From assembly GCF_018402285.1 (NCBI RefSeq), contig NZ_JAGYJH010000006.1, positions 310,847-374,846 on the forward strand: a DNA stretch of 64,000 nucleotides, written 5' to 3'. This document shows positions 1 to 9,311 of the stretch, piece by piece; the stretch's first letter is position 1; every line of letters begins with the position of its first letter. The notes under the pieces were generated by a model, which was given only the letters and a program-made list of their open reading frames with translations, ran no database searches and was not told the origin of the DNA. Made by a program: the position numbers and the translations under genes. The stretch comes from Hyphomonas sp. Lineage in GTDB: Bacteria; Pseudomonadota; Alphaproteobacteria; Caulobacterales; Hyphomonadaceae.

Positions 1-1
1 G

Positions 2-706
2 GGCTTCAACTATGTCGAGGATGGCGAGTATCTGCTGATCGAGGTCGAGGACAATGGTTGCGGCATGCCGCGCGATCTGCTCGACAAGATCTTCCAGCCC
101 TTCTTCACCACCAAGGAGCAGGGCTCGGGCACAGGCCTTGGCCTCGCCACGGTCTACGGCATCATCAAGCAGTCTGGCGGGTACGTCTGTCCGGTGTCGG
201 CCGTCGGCAAGGGCACGACCTTCTACATCTACCTGCCGGCGCTCGCCGCTGAAGACATTCCCGAGGCGTCCGACTTTGCCGAACAGGCAAAGGTCGTCGT
301 ACGCCCGATGGATATGTCCGGGCGCGGACGTATCCTGCTTGTCGAGGACGAAGACGGCGTGCGCTCCATCGCGGCAACCCATCTGCGCCAGCGCGGCTAT
401 GAGGTGGAAGAGGCGTGCGACGGCGAGGAAGCCCTGGACATTCTCACCGACATGCCAGGCTCCTTCGATCTTATCATCTCGGATGTGGTTATGCCTGGTA
501 TGGACGGCCCCACGCTGATCCGCGAAGCCAAGGACAAGCTGGGCCATGCCCGGGTGATCTTCATTTCCGGCTATGCCGAGCGCGACCTCGCGCAGCAGCT
601 GGACGACCGCGCGGTGTCCTTTCTGCCCAAGCCCTTCACGGTTCGTCAGCTCTCTGAGCGGATCAAGCAGGAACTGGCCGGTATTGGCGGCAAGGAAGCG
701 GCCTGA
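2..706 (+). CDS. cckA: CckA-type hybrid histidine kinase, C-terminal part (5' end outside window)
   Basis: Open from the window edge with no start, so only the last 234 residues are seen. They hold the end of a HATPase domain ([31 protein letters not shown]) followed by a complete receiver domain. The phospho-acceptor is the Asp in [11 protein letters not shown] (fragment residue about 161) and the conserved Lys is in LPKPF. Ending with a receiver after this [17 protein letters not shown]-type ATPase is typical of CckA, the kinase/phosphatase that feeds ChpT and CtrA in alphaproteobacteria. The N-terminal membrane and PAS regions are not visible, so another hybrid kinase of the same subfamily cannot be fully excluded. 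A hairpin terminator follows the stop. Confidence 0.85.
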   Translation, partial: GFNYVEDGEYLLIEVEDNGCGMPRDLLDKIFQPFFTTKEQGSGTGLGLATVYGIIKQSGGYVCPVSAVGKGTTFYIYLPALAAEDIPEASDFAEQAKVVVRPMDMSGRGRILLVEDEDGVRSIAATHLRQRGYEVEEACDGEEALDILTDMPGSFDLIISDVVMPGMDGPTLIREAKDKLGHARVIFISGYAERDLAQQLDDRAVSFLPKPFTVRQLSERIKQELAGIGGKEAA

Positions 707-730
707 TCAAGTTGTGGAAAAAGTTGCAGG

Positions 731-754
731 GGCCGGCTTTTCAGCCGGCCTTTT
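731..754 (+). terminator. Rho-independent terminator after cckA
   Basis: An 8-bp perfect stem (GGCCGGCT / AGCCGGCC) with a 4-nt loop is followed by TTTTGCC. It lies 25 bp after the cckA stop. The stop codon of the convergent hydrolase gene (741-743) sits inside this hairpin, so the element probably separates the two converging transcripts. Confidence 0.75.
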
Positions 755-1478
755 GCCATAGAGCCTTCAGCACGGCTGCGAAATTTTCCGCCCGATCATG
801 GCAGGCCCAGTGGCCTGTGCCGCGCTCGACATGCAGCGGTGTGCCGTGGCGTTTGGAGAAGCGCTCCGCCACCGGCAGCTCCACATAAGGATCATTCTCG
901 CCCCAGAAGAGCTGGCCATGCTCGGGCAGATTGGCGAGGTCTTCGACCCAATGCCCGCTGAAACGCAGGCCAATGGCCGAGCGGTAAAGACTGAGGATCG
1001 ACTGGCGCATCTGCTTGTCGATATGGGGTACTTCCTGCTCCGCCAGTTCCCGCGGCATGCCGCCCTGGACAAGGCCTTCGATCAGGCGCGGCTTGTTGCG
1101 CATGTTCAGCATCACGAACTCGCCAAGCAGGGGCGTTGCCCACATGCGTGCTGTTCTGTGGCCGGAATAATCCGGATCGATGACCGCGTTGGTGACGCAC
1201 CAGCTTTTCACGAGGTCGGGGCGAAGGCTTGCCACGCGCAGGGTAAGGAGGGCGCCCCAGTCATGGCCTACGATATGGACCGGTCCGTTCGCCGCGTCCA
1301 TCTGGGTGATCAGCCAGTCGGCATACTCATCCTTGGTGCTGCGGAATGCCGGCGGCTTGCTCCGTCCGAAGCCGGGAAGGGCGGGCGCCATATACTCGCC
1401 AGACTTGATCCCCAGCGCTGCAATCAGCGGGTCCCAGAGAATAGGCGTGTCAGGTACGCCGTGTACGAACAGGATCAT
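741..1478 (-). CDS. Alpha/beta hydrolase, epoxide hydrolase/haloalkane dehalogenase-like
   Basis: A 245-residue alpha/beta hydrolase. HGVPD near residues 6-10 is the oxyanion-hole loop. The nucleophile elbow GHDWG carries Asp73 rather than Ser, as in epoxide hydrolases and haloalkane dehalogenases, and His223 in GTGHW is the likely catalytic base. The substrate cannot be told from sequence. The start at 1478 is chosen because the protein fold begins there (MILFVHGVPD); the longer open frame upstream runs through the coding region of the phosphatase gene. It starts 4 bp after the upstream phosphatase stop, so the two are probably co-transcribed. The gene converges on cckA. Confidence 0.8.
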   Translation of the reverse strand: MILFVHGVPDTPILWDPLIAALGIKSGEYMAPALPGFGRSKPPAFRSTKDEYADWLITQMDAANGPVHIVGHDWGALLTLRVASLRPDLVKSWCVTNAVIDPDYSGHRTARMWATPLLGEFVMLNMRNKPRLIEGLVQGGMPRELAEQEVPHIDKQMRQSILSLYRSAIGLRFSGHWVEDLANLPEHGQLFWGENDPYVELPVAERFSKRHGTPLHVERGTGHWACHDRAENFAAVLKALWQKAG

Positions 1479-1482
1479 AAAT

Positions 1483-2379
1483 TCAGTCCTTTGTGCCGGG
1501 TTCCCAGAAGGTTTCAGGCGGGAAGATTTCATCCATGGTGCCGTCGATCGACGGTCCATAGAGCGGATTGGGCAGGAGGAACCAGCCTTTGCCCCACATG
1601 GCGTCAAAGGCTGGCGAAGCAGAGAGTTGTTTGCGATCTGCCGGGCGCAGGGATTTCTCATTGAAGATGTCTGCGATGTCGCCGAGCTGATCACCGGCGA
1701 GCGCGACGACACAATAGTTTTCCGAGATGGCAAGGCGGCGGCCATCCTTGGCGGAGCCGCCGGGCGTGTCGCCCTTGAGGAAGAGAGTAGATCCGTGCAC
1801 GAAATCGCCGATACCGGCCATACGCAGGGTTGCGATATTGCCCTTGACGTTCACGGCTTCGCGATTGGTATTGACGATAATTTCGACGTCCGCCGCGCGG
1901 ATGCGCTGAAGGGCATCGAGGACGCCGGGGATCGCGACGGCCTTGCCTGCGCCGGTGCGCTCCCAATCGGCCCAGATCTCGGGCGTGTATTCGAGGTCCA
2001 TCCGCCGGAAGGCGCCGGTTGAGCCGGTATTCCAGATCAGCGTTTCGTCGGCGTCGAAAACGGCGGCGAGGGGTTTATCCCCGCAGGCGAGGAATTCAGG
2101 CGCCGCTGGCGTGGCGCCGGGGGCGAGGATCACGCTGGCATTCGGGCGGTTGGCCGCTGTGGCTTCAACATACGCCGCGATGTCGTTCCAGGTCTGCACC
2201 ATGATGATGCGCGCTTCGGCCGAGCCGAGCAGCCACTGCTCGCCGGCTGAAGGGACGGGCGCCTGGCTGACGGGGGTATCCGGTTCCATCGCAACGCTTT
2301 CGGGCTGGGGGACGGGCGGCGGTGCGGTATGGCAGGCGGCAAGGATCGCAAGCGAGAGGAGAGGGAGGGCGGCTTTCAT
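1483..2379 (-). CDS. Lipoprotein acid phosphatase / 5'-nucleotidase, e(P4)-like HAD family
   Basis: A 298-residue protein starting MKAALPLLSLAILAAC: a lipoprotein signal peptide with lipobox LAAC and lipidated Cys16, so it is expected at an envelope membrane facing the periplasm. The HAD catalytic motif FDADET (Asp109, Asp111) is followed by IWNTG, the class B/C acid phosphatase pattern of the e(P4) group, which dephosphorylates nucleotides and other phosphomonoesters. The ATG at 2379 is chosen because it begins the signal peptide; the longer frame upstream is not conserved-looking. It is the first gene of a two-gene unit with the alpha/beta hydrolase. Confidence 0.8.
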   Translation of the reverse strand: MKAALPLLSLAILAACHTAPPPVPQPESVAMEPDTPVSQAPVPSAGEQWLLGSAEARIIMVQTWNDIAAYVEATAANRPNASVILAPGATPAAPEFLACGDKPLAAVFDADETLIWNTGSTGAFRRMDLEYTPEIWADWERTGAGKAVAIPGVLDALQRIRAADVEIIVNTNREAVNVKGNIATLRMAGIGDFVHGSTLFLKGDTPGGSAKDGRRLAISENYCVVALAGDQLGDIADIFNEKSLRPADRKQLSASPAFDAMWGKGWFLLPNPLYGPSIDGTMDEIFPPETFWEPGTKD

Positions 2380-2547
2380 GAGGGCTCCGTCTGTCGGCTG
2401 GGTATTGGGGGTAGAACTGTTTCGCGGCCCTCGCAATGGTGGTGAGAAAGCTGACCTGGGTGCAACTTTCCCCAATGACAGTCTTGCGGCGGGCGGGTCC
2501 GGTGTTCAAGGATGGCGCCAGCGAACAAGCCTTCTGGAGGAGACTCA

Positions 2548-3525
2548 ATGAAAACCCGCATTACAGAAATGCTCGGCATCAAGCACCCGATCGTACAGGG
2601 CGGCATGCACTTTGTCGGCTTTGCCGAAATGGCCGCGGCCGTTTCCAATGCGGGGGGCCTCGGCATCATCACCGCGCTGACCCAGCGCACGCCCGCTGAT
2701 CTTGCCAACGAGATCGCGCGTTGCCGTGACATGACCGACAAGCCGATCGGCGTGAACCTGACCTTCCTGCCATCGGTGAACCAGCCCGATTATCCTGGCT
2801 ATGTGAAAGCCATCATCGAAGGCGGCGTGAAAGTCGTCGAGACGGCCGGCAACAATCCGGTTCAGGTGCTGCCGGTCCTTAAGGACAACGGCATCAAGGT
2901 CGTCCACAAATGTACCGCTGTCCGCCACGCCCTGAAGGCGCAGAAGATCGGTTGTGACGCAGTGTCGGTCGATGGCTTCGAGTGCGGCGGCCATCCCGGC
3001 GAAGATGATGTGCCAAACTTCATCCTGCTGCCGCGCGCGATGGACGAGCTTGAAATTCCCTTCATTGCGTCGGGCGGCATGGCCGATGGCCGCTCGCTGG
3101 TGGCCGCCATGGCGCTGGGCGCCGAGGGCATGAACATGGGCACGCGCTTCATCGCGACGAAGGAAGCGCCGGTCCACGAGAATGTGAAACAGGCGCTCGT
3201 GGCCGCCTCCGAACTCGACACCCGCCTCGTCATGCGCCCGCTGCGCAATACCGAGCGTGTGCTGACCAACCCGGCAGTTGAGCGTCTCCTGCAGAAGGAA
3301 AAAGAGCTCGGCTCCAGCCTCAAGTTCGAGGACATCATCGAGGAAGTCGCCGGCGTCTATCCCAAGATCATGCTCGACGGGCAGATGGATGCGGGCGCCT
3401 GGTCGTGCGGAATGGTCGCCGGCCTCATCTATGACATCCCGACCTGCCAGGAGCTGATCGACCGGATCATGGCTGAGGCCGAAGAGATCATCACCAAGCG
3501 TCTTGCGGGCTTTGTGAAGGGCTGA
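2548..3525 (+). CDS. Nitronate monooxygenase (2-nitropropane dioxygenase family)
   Basis: A 325-residue TIM-barrel flavoprotein. The N-terminus MLGIKHPIVQGGM, the AAAVSNAGGLGII phosphate-binding strand, ECGGHPGEDD (about 146-155, including the conserved His) and FIASGGMADGRSLVAAMALGAEGMNMGTRF are all features of the FMN-dependent nitronate monooxygenase/enoyl reductase II-like family. Members oxidise alkyl nitronates, although many have other or unknown physiological substrates. The start at 2548 has a good ribosome site (GGAGGAG, 6-12 bp upstream). It is monocistronic and divergent from the phosphatase pair. Confidence 0.85.
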   Translation: MKTRITEMLGIKHPIVQGGMHFVGFAEMAAAVSNAGGLGIITALTQRTPADLANEIARCRDMTDKPIGVNLTFLPSVNQPDYPGYVKAIIEGGVKVVETAGNNPVQVLPVLKDNGIKVVHKCTAVRHALKAQKIGCDAVSVDGFECGGHPGEDDVPNFILLPRAMDELEIPFIASGGMADGRSLVAAMALGAEGMNMGTRFIATKEAPVHENVKQALVAASELDTRLVMRPLRNTERVLTNPAVERLLQKEKELGSSLKFEDIIEEVAGVYPKIMLDGQMDAGAWSCGMVAGLIYDIPTCQELIDRIMAEAEEIITKRLAGFVKG

Positions 3526-3584
3526 TGCAGCCTCTGTTTGTTCAGAGAGACTGTTAACCCTTGATTTCCGGACTGCGAAATTCG

Positions 3585-3615
3585 CCTGTGGGGCCAGTAT
3601 CGCTCGCCCCACAGG
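3585..3615. repeat. Perfect 10-bp inverted repeat between genes
   Basis: CCTGTGGGGC at 3585-3594 is the exact reverse complement of GCCCCACAGG at 3606-3615, with an 11-nt loop. It could be a factor-assisted terminator for the nitronate monooxygenase gene or an operator for rmuC; no T-run follows on either strand. Confidence 0.6.
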
Positions 3616-3674
3616 TGTAGACAGCGCATGTTCGTTCCGATTATGTTCTTTGGGCGCCAGTTGAAGGACAGTCG

Positions 3675-5012
3675 ATGCCGCCTATCGTCATTATCGGATC
3701 GCTCGAACTCGACCTGATCCATGTCGTCCTGCTGGCGCTGACGGCGGGGCTTGGCGTATACCTTTGGCAAGCCCGGCAGGGCGGGGCGCTGGAGCGCCAG
3801 AGACTGCTGGCCGAACGTGACGGGGCGCAGGGTGAAGTCGCCCGGCTGCGCCAGCGCGAACAGGCGCTCGACGCCGCGGCGCGGGACGCGCAGCTGAAAC
3901 TTGCCGCCGCAGAGGCGCGCAGCGCCGAGGATGAGCGCAAATTTTCCGAGCTCGCCCAGGGCGTCCTGGCGCGGGCCAACACGATCTTCCTTGAGCGCGC
4001 TGAAGAGACCTTCAAACGCCACCGGGAAGGGGCCCAGGGCGAACTCAAGGAGCTGATGAAGCCCATCGGCGAGAATTTCGAGACGTTCCGCCAGAAGGTC
4101 GAAGCCCTGGAGAAGGTGCGGATCGAAGACAAGTCGCTCCTGTCTGAACAGGTGAAAGCCATCGGCGAAAGCCTGCATCGCAATACGGCCGAGACCGGCA
4201 AGCTGGTGAATGCGCTGACTGCGCCCAAGGGCGGTGGGCGCTGGGGCGAGATGACCCTTCGCAATGTCATGGAACAGGCGGGGCTTTCGGCCCATTGCGA
4301 TTTCAGCGAGCAGGTGCACGACGACACTGAAGAAGGCCGCCAGCGCCCCGACGCGATCATCCGCCTGCCAGGCGACCGTCAGATTGTGATCGATTCCAAG
4401 GTGTCGCTCGCCTCCTACATGGCCGCAACCAATACAGATGACCCGGCCGAGCGGCAGGCGCATCTCAAACAGCACGCAAACAGTGTCCAGCGGCACGTGA
4501 CAACGCTCGCCTCGAAGGACTATCAGTCAAATCTCGGCAACCGCTTTGACTACATCGCGATGTTCATTCCCGGCGAGAATTTCTTTGCCGCCGCGCTGGA
4601 GCAGGCGCCTGACCTGATCGAAAAGGCGATGAGCCGATCTGTCATCGTCACCACGCCAACCACGCTGATCGCGCTGGCGCGCACGGTCGCCCATCTCTGG
4701 CGCCAGCATGAGATGAACGAGAATGCCCAGGCCGCTTCAGAGCTTGGGGCAGAACTTTACACCCGTATGGGCGTGCTGCTCGGGCATACGGAAAAGCTTG
4801 GAAAGTCCATCAATTCTTCGGTGGACCATTATAACAGCCTGCTCGGTTCGCTCGACAAGCGGGTCATGCCAACCCTGCGCAAGTTTGAGGACATGCAGAT
4901 TGCCCCGCCCGGTAAGGTGCCGCCTGAGGCCAAGCTGATAGAGGCGCGGGCAAATACGCCGGATACAGGCCAACTTCCGCTGGAGCCTGCCAAGAAGCTG
5001 CCCGCAGAGTGA
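3675..5012 (+). CDS. rmuC: DNA recombination protein RmuC
   Basis: A 445-residue protein with one N-terminal hydrophobic segment (about residues 9-30), a long Ala/Glu/Arg-rich coiled coil (about 35-150) and the RmuC nuclease-like core: GGGRWGEMTLRNVMEQAG, then RLPGDRQIVIDSKVSLASY and GNRFDYIAMFIPGENFF. The core belongs to the PD-(D/E)xK-like group. RmuC limits inversions at short inverted repeats in E. coli. Length is close to the family's usual 400-500. The def gene follows after 42 bp on the same strand. Confidence 0.9.
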   Translation: MPPIVIIGSLELDLIHVVLLALTAGLGVYLWQARQGGALERQRLLAERDGAQGEVARLRQREQALDAAARDAQLKLAAAEARSAEDERKFSELAQGVLARANTIFLERAEETFKRHREGAQGELKELMKPIGENFETFRQKVEALEKVRIEDKSLLSEQVKAIGESLHRNTAETGKLVNALTAPKGGGRWGEMTLRNVMEQAGLSAHCDFSEQVHDDTEEGRQRPDAIIRLPGDRQIVIDSKVSLASYMAATNTDDPAERQAHLKQHANSVQRHVTTLASKDYQSNLGNRFDYIAMFIPGENFFAAALEQAPDLIEKAMSRSVIVTTPTTLIALARTVAHLWRQHEMNENAQAASELGAELYTRMGVLLGHTEKLGKSINSSVDHYNSLLGSLDKRVMPTLRKFEDMQIAPPGKVPPEAKLIEARANTPDTGQLPLEPAKKLPAE

Positions 5013-5054
5013 TCGCCCGTTGACGCTGGCAGATGGGCTGCATATCTGACACTC

Positions 5055-5585
5055 ATGGCTATTCGCGAAATCCTCACCGTCCCAGATCCGCGCCTGAAAC
5101 AGGTGTCCAAGCCCGTTGAGGGCGGGGTTACCGATGACATCCGCGCGCTCATGGATGACATGCTCGAGACGATGTACGACGCGCCGGGCATTGGCCTGGC
5201 TGCAATCCAGGTCGGCGTGCCGCTGCGCGTGATCGTCATGGACCTTGCGCGCGAGGGCGAAGAGCCCGCGCCGCGCTATTTCGTGAACCCGGAAATCCTC
5301 GAGACCATCGAGGAAACAAAGCCCTATGAAGAGGGCTGCCTTTCTGTTCCGGACATATTCGACCAGGTGGAACGCCCGGCCCGGTGCAGGATCCGTTATC
5401 TGAACTATGATGGCAAACAGGTCGATGAGTGGGCCGAAGACCTCTACGCGGTCTGCATCCAGCACGAGATGGACCATCTTGAAGGCACACTCTTCATTGA
5501 TTACCTCTCCCGCCTGAAGCGGGACCGCGCCATCGACAAGGTAAAGAAAGCCCGCATCCGCGCCATTCGCGAAGACGCCAACTGA
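5055..5585 (+). CDS. def: Peptide deformylase
   Basis: A 176-residue metalloenzyme that removes the N-formyl group from nascent proteins. All three signature motifs are present: [18 protein letters not shown] (metal-binding Cys near residue 95) and QHEMDHLEG (metal ligands His and catalytic Glu near 136-141). It sits with fmt, which adds the formyl group, in the classic def-fmt order. Here a short ORF overlapping the def stop separates the two genes. Confidence 0.95.
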   Translation: MAIREILTVPDPRLKQVSKPVEGGVTDDIRALMDDMLETMYDAPGIGLAAIQVGVPLRVIVMDLAREGEEPAPRYFVNPEILETIEETKPYEEGCLSVPDIFDQVERPARCRIRYLNYDGKQVDEWAEDLYAVCIQHEMDHLEGTLFIDYLSRLKRDRAIDKVKKARIRAIREDAN

Positions 5586-5713
5586 TGCGCTTTTTCCGGG
5601 ACATGCGGTTCCGGTGGCTGGTTGCAACGTTGATTGCTGCGACGATCGTATTCTGGCTCGGTTCCAATCAGGCCGTCGGGATCCCTGGATGGTCCTGGCT
5701 CGGACGCACTTGA
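5585..5713 (+). CDS. Putative 42-aa single-span membrane protein overlapping def
   Basis: An ATG overlaps the def stop (TGATG, one shared base) and opens 42 codons ending TGA at 5711-5713. The product begins [11 protein letters not shown], a positively charged N-terminus, then one hydrophobic helix (LVATLIAATIVFWLG, about residues 12-26) and a short polar tail. That is a plausible N-in single-span membrane peptide made by translational coupling. I do not recognise a family. The alternative is that it is a chance ORF in the def-fmt spacer. Confidence 0.45.
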   Translation: MRFFRDMRFRWLVATLIAATIVFWLGSNQAVGIPGWSWLGRT

Positions 5714-5767
5714 CCCGCGTGCCTCGATAGTGTCGCGGTGGGGCCTAACCCGAAGGAGCCAGCTCCC

Positions 5768-6709
5768 ATGTCCCTCCGCATCGCTTTCATGGGAAGCCCC
5801 GGCATTGCGCTTGGCGTGCTCGACGCGCTGATCGCGGCCGGACACGACATCGCCTGCGTCTATTCCCAGCCGCCGCGCCCCTCGGGCAGGGGTCAGAAGC
5901 TGACGCCGACGCCGGTGCATGCCTTTGCAGAGGCGCGCGGCCTGGACGTGCGCACGCCAAAGTCCCTGAAGAAGGCTGAGGAGCAGGAAGCGTTTGCTGC
6001 GCTGAACCTCGATGCGGCCGTGGTCGTCGCCTATGGCCTGATCCTGCCGCAAGTGGTGCTGGACGCGCCGCGGCTTGGCTGCCTCAACATGCACGCCTCG
6101 ATCCTGCCGCGCTGGCGGGGCGCTGCGCCGATCCAGCGCGCCATCATGGCGGGCGACACGGAAACCGGCGTTGACGCGATGATGATGGAAGCCGGGCTCG
6201 ACACCGGCCCTGTCCTTGCTTCTGTCCGTACACCTATCACCCCGCAGGATACTGCCGGCACGCTGCATGACCGGCTCGCTGTCCTGGCTGCAGAGCTCGC
6301 GCCGCGTGCCCTGGCCGGCCTTGCCGAGGGCAGCGTGAAGCCGATCCCCCAGACAGAAGAGGGCATGACCTATGCCTTGAAGATCACCGCCGAAGACCAG
6401 CGCATCGACTGGACGAGACCGGCCGCCGAAGTGGACTGCCAGATACGCGGACTTTCGCCTTCGCCAGGAGCGTGGTGTGAGGCCGATCTGGGGCAGGGGC
6501 CTGTGCGGCTGAAGGTTCTGCTCAGTGAGCTGACGGACCTCTGGAACCTGGCTGCACCCGGAACACTCCTCGACGACCGCCTCTCTGTCGCCTGCGGCGA
6601 TGGCCGCGCCGTGCGGCTCCTCAGGCTGCAAAAGCCGGGCGGAAAGCCGCTGGATGCAAGGGACTTTCTGGCTGGAAACAGTGTTGCGTCAGGGACGCTC
6701 TTCTGCTGA
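5768..6709 (+). CDS. fmt: Methionyl-tRNA formyltransferase
   Basis: A 313-residue enzyme that formylates initiator Met-tRNA using 10-formyl-tetrahydrofolate. The N-terminal Rossmann half starts [18 protein letters not shown]. The catalytic segment [21 protein letters not shown] contains the Asn and His of the formyltransferase active site, followed by DTGPVL. The C-terminal OB-like domain is complete, so the length is normal. The start at 5768 follows a GAAGGAG site. Its stop overlaps the next ATG by one base. Confidence 0.95.
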   Translation: MSLRIAFMGSPGIALGVLDALIAAGHDIACVYSQPPRPSGRGQKLTPTPVHAFAEARGLDVRTPKSLKKAEEQEAFAALNLDAAVVVAYGLILPQVVLDAPRLGCLNMHASILPRWRGAAPIQRAIMAGDTETGVDAMMMEAGLDTGPVLASVRTPITPQDTAGTLHDRLAVLAAELAPRALAGLAEGSVKPIPQTEEGMTYALKITAEDQRIDWTRPAAEVDCQIRGLSPSPGAWCEADLGQGPVRLKVLLSELTDLWNLAAPGTLLDDRLSVACGDGRAVRLLRLQKPGGKPLDARDFLAGNSVASGTLFC

Positions 6710-7197
6710 TGGATATAGGGCTACGCCCTTTTCGTCCGGACTATCTGGACGCTATCGTGGAGGTCAACGAGGCTGGGTTCGGCCACGCGGATGAGGGCCG
6801 CATCACGCGCGCGCTGCATGCCGATGGAGACAGCATTCTCTCTCTCGTTGCGACTGGCAATATCGAGATTGTCGGGCATATCGAATTCTTCCGGATCAGG
6901 ATCGATGGCGCGCCGGTGGGGGTGGGGCTTGGCCCGATGTGCGTGTTGCCAGAGCTGCAGCAGACGGGCGTGGGCGCGCGCCTCATCCGGCTCGGCTTGA
7001 AAGCCCTCGAAGGCGCGGGCGAAAGCCTCGTCTTCGTCCTGGGCCATAACACCTATTACCCCAAATTCGGCTTCAGCGAGGCTGCAGCCAAACCCTTCAC
7101 CAGCCCCTGGTCCGGCCCACATTTCATGGCGCTCAGGCTGGCACCGGTCGGCCCGGAAACCGGCACGCTGACCTATCCCAAAGCCTTTGGTGGCTGA
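6709..7197 (+). CDS. GNAT-family N-acetyltransferase
   Basis: A 162-residue GNAT protein. The acetyl-CoA-binding region is VGLGPMCVLPELQQTGVGARLIRLGLKAL (about 72-100; V-x-P-x-x-Q-x-x-G-V-G), followed by VFVLGHNTYYPKFGF, a pattern common in YhbS-like acetyltransferases. The substrate is unknown. The ATG overlaps the fmt stop (TGATG), so translation is likely coupled. It lies between fmt and truA in an otherwise translation-related operon, which could hint at an RNA or protein substrate; that is inference only. Confidence 0.75.
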   Translation: MDIGLRPFRPDYLDAIVEVNEAGFGHADEGRITRALHADGDSILSLVATGNIEIVGHIEFFRIRIDGAPVGVGLGPMCVLPELQQTGVGARLIRLGLKALEGAGESLVFVLGHNTYYPKFGFSEAAAKPFTSPWSGPHFMALRLAPVGPETGTLTYPKAFGG

Positions 7198-7241
7198 AAG
7201 CCCGGTTGACCCGGAAGCGCAGCTTTGGCACCGGGCTTGCC

Positions 7242-7985
7242 ATGCCACGCTACAAACTCCTCATCGAATACAATGGCGGCCCCTACCAGGGCTGGATGCG
7301 CCTGCCGGGCCTGCAAACGGTGCAAGGGGCACTGGAGGCGGCGGCCGCGCGCCTTGATGGCGGCCCGGTTGAGGTGGTCGGCGCAGGCCGCACCGATGCC
7401 GGCGTGCACGCGACCGGCCAGATTGCGCATATGGATCTGCGGCAGGACCGGCCCAACAAGGTGGCCGATGCGATGAATTTCCATCTGCGACCCCATCCCA
7501 TTGCCGTTCTGAAGGCCGAAAGGGTGGAGGAGGATTTCCATGCCCGCTTCTCGGCCACGGCCCGGCATTATCGCTATGTCGTGATCAACCGGCGTGCAGA
7601 TCTGACAATCGACCGGGGCATCGCTTGGCGCGTACCGTCCAAATTGATCGCTGAAAAGATGCATGAGGCGGCACAATTGCTCGTTGGTACACATGATTTC
7701 ACGACCTTCCGCGACACTGAGTGCCAGGCGCTTAGCCCGGTGAAAACGCTTAGCCGCTTTGACGTGGCGCGCTATGGAGACCGGATCGAGTTTACCTGTT
7801 CGGCGCCGAGCTTCATTCACCGCCAGGTCCGCTCGATCGTGGGAAGTCTTGTGGAGGTCGGCCGTGGCCGCCACCCCGTTAAGTGGGCACGCGAGATCCT
7901 TGAGGCTGCAGAGCGCGCGCGCTGCGGGCCTGTCGCGCCCAGCGATGGGCTCTTCCTGGAGCGCGTGGATTACGCGCCGGGCTGA
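7242..7985 (+). CDS. truA: tRNA pseudouridine synthase A (positions 38-40)
   Basis: A 247-residue TruA. It begins MPRYKLLIEYNGGPYQGW and contains the catalytic GAGRTDAGVHA motif with the nucleophilic Asp near residue 51. Further family blocks are FSATARHYRYVV and FIHRQVRSIVGSLVEVG. It isomerises uridines 38-40 of the tRNA anticodon arm. The start at 7242 matches the family N-terminus; the open frame upstream is not conserved. It probably ends the def-fmt-GNAT-truA operon. Confidence 0.95.
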   Translation: MPRYKLLIEYNGGPYQGWMRLPGLQTVQGALEAAAARLDGGPVEVVGAGRTDAGVHATGQIAHMDLRQDRPNKVADAMNFHLRPHPIAVLKAERVEEDFHARFSATARHYRYVVINRRADLTIDRGIAWRVPSKLIAEKMHEAAQLLVGTHDFTTFRDTECQALSPVKTLSRFDVARYGDRIEFTCSAPSFIHRQVRSIVGSLVEVGRGRHPVKWAREILEAAERARCGPVAPSDGLFLERVDYAPG

Positions 7986-8058
7986 CGCGAAGGCAATCTG
8001 TGCAGGCCCGGATTTCGCGGTTAGCCTCTCCCCATAAAGATTGAGGAGGAGCGCCCCG

Positions 8059-9294
8059 ATGGCGATTGATTTCACGATTCCCGAAGAGGCAAAGGAAGTG
8101 CGCGAGCGGGTGCGCCGCTGGGTGCAGGAGGAATGCATTCCGGCTGAGCGCGAGATGTCCGGCGGCCGCGCCTACAAGGACGTGCTGGCCGACCTGCGCA
8201 AGAAAGCCCGCGCGCAAGGGCTCTGGCTTCCCTTCATCCCGAAGGAACAGGGAGGCATGGGGCTTGGCCCGCTGGCCAATGCGCTGGTGCAGATGGAACT
8301 CGGCCAGAGCCATCTGGGCGCCCTGTCGATGAATTCTCAGGGGCCGGACGATGCAACCATGCTGACCCTGCTGGCCCACGGTACCGATTTCCAGAAAGAG
8401 AAATATCTCAAGCCCATCCTCGAAGGCCAGAAACGTGTCTGTTACTCGATGACCGAGAAGGCCGCCGGGGCTGACGCCACCGGCATGCAGACAACCGCCG
8501 TAAAGGACGGGAAGGGCAATTATGTCCTGAATGGAGAGAAGTGGTTTTCCAGCGCTGCAACGGCAGCAGACATTGCCGTCGTGATGGCCAAGACCAATCC
8601 CGACGCTCCGCGTCACCAGCAATTCTCCACCTTCATCGTGGAACTGCCCAATCCCGGCTACAAGATCCTCCGCGACATCCCGACCATGGCGGTCCACGGC
8701 CCCCACTATGCCGAAATGGGCGGCGGGCATGCCGAGGTGAAGATCGACAATCTCGTCGTTTCCGAAGCAAACCTGCTGGGCGGCGAAGGAATGGGCTTTG
8801 CCATGGGCCAGCACCGTCTTGCCTATGGCCGCCTTCGCCACGGGATGCACAATGTGGCCATGGCCCAGCGCGCACTTGATCTGGCTACGGAGCAGGTAAC
8901 CAGCCGCTCGACCTTCGGAAAGGGTCTGGAAGACCGTCAGGGCGTCCAGTTCATGCTCGCCGAATGCGCCAGCCAGCTTTACATCGCACGGCTCATGCTG
9001 ATGCACATCGCCTACAAGGCCGAAAACGGCATGGACATCCGCCAGGAAAACGGCATGGCCAAAGTGTTCCTCGCAAATATGGTCCACAAGGTGGTCGATA
9101 CCGCGATCCAGCTGCACGGCGCGCTCGGCTATTCGCTCGATACGCCGCTGGCCGCCTGGTACACGCATATACGCTCGCAGCGTCTCGTCGACGGGCCCGA
9201 TGAAGTGCACAAGTGGATCACCGGCAAGAATGTCATCCGCGCCTACAAGAAGGATGGCACCACGGCTGCGGCCGCTGGCGGCGACCTGCTCTGA
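8059..9294 (+). CDS. Acyl-CoA dehydrogenase family protein
   Basis: A 411-residue flavoprotein. The N-terminal helical domain precedes the substrate/FAD loop CYSMTEKAAGADATGMQT, and the C-terminal domain has TFGKGLEDRQGVQFMLAECA, LHGALGYSLDTPLAAWYTHIRSQRLVDGPDEVHK. The DGPDEVHK block is typical of the ACAD10/11-like and FadE-like branches. It oxidises an acyl-CoA to the enoyl-CoA; chain specificity cannot be read here. A strong ribosome site (GAGGAGG) precedes 8059. An EthD-domain gene follows after 17 bp. Confidence 0.85.
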   Translation: MAIDFTIPEEAKEVRERVRRWVQEECIPAEREMSGGRAYKDVLADLRKKARAQGLWLPFIPKEQGGMGLGPLANALVQMELGQSHLGALSMNSQGPDDATMLTLLAHGTDFQKEKYLKPILEGQKRVCYSMTEKAAGADATGMQTTAVKDGKGNYVLNGEKWFSSAATAADIAVVMAKTNPDAPRHQQFSTFIVELPNPGYKILRDIPTMAVHGPHYAEMGGGHAEVKIDNLVVSEANLLGGEGMGFAMGQHRLAYGRLRHGMHNVAMAQRALDLATEQVTSRSTFGKGLEDRQGVQFMLAECASQLYIARLMLMHIAYKAENGMDIRQENGMAKVFLANMVHKVVDTAIQLHGALGYSLDTPLAAWYTHIRSQRLVDGPDEVHKWITGKNVIRAYKKDGTTAAAAGGDLL

Positions 9295-9311
9295 GCCAGG
9301 GAGGGCGCGCG

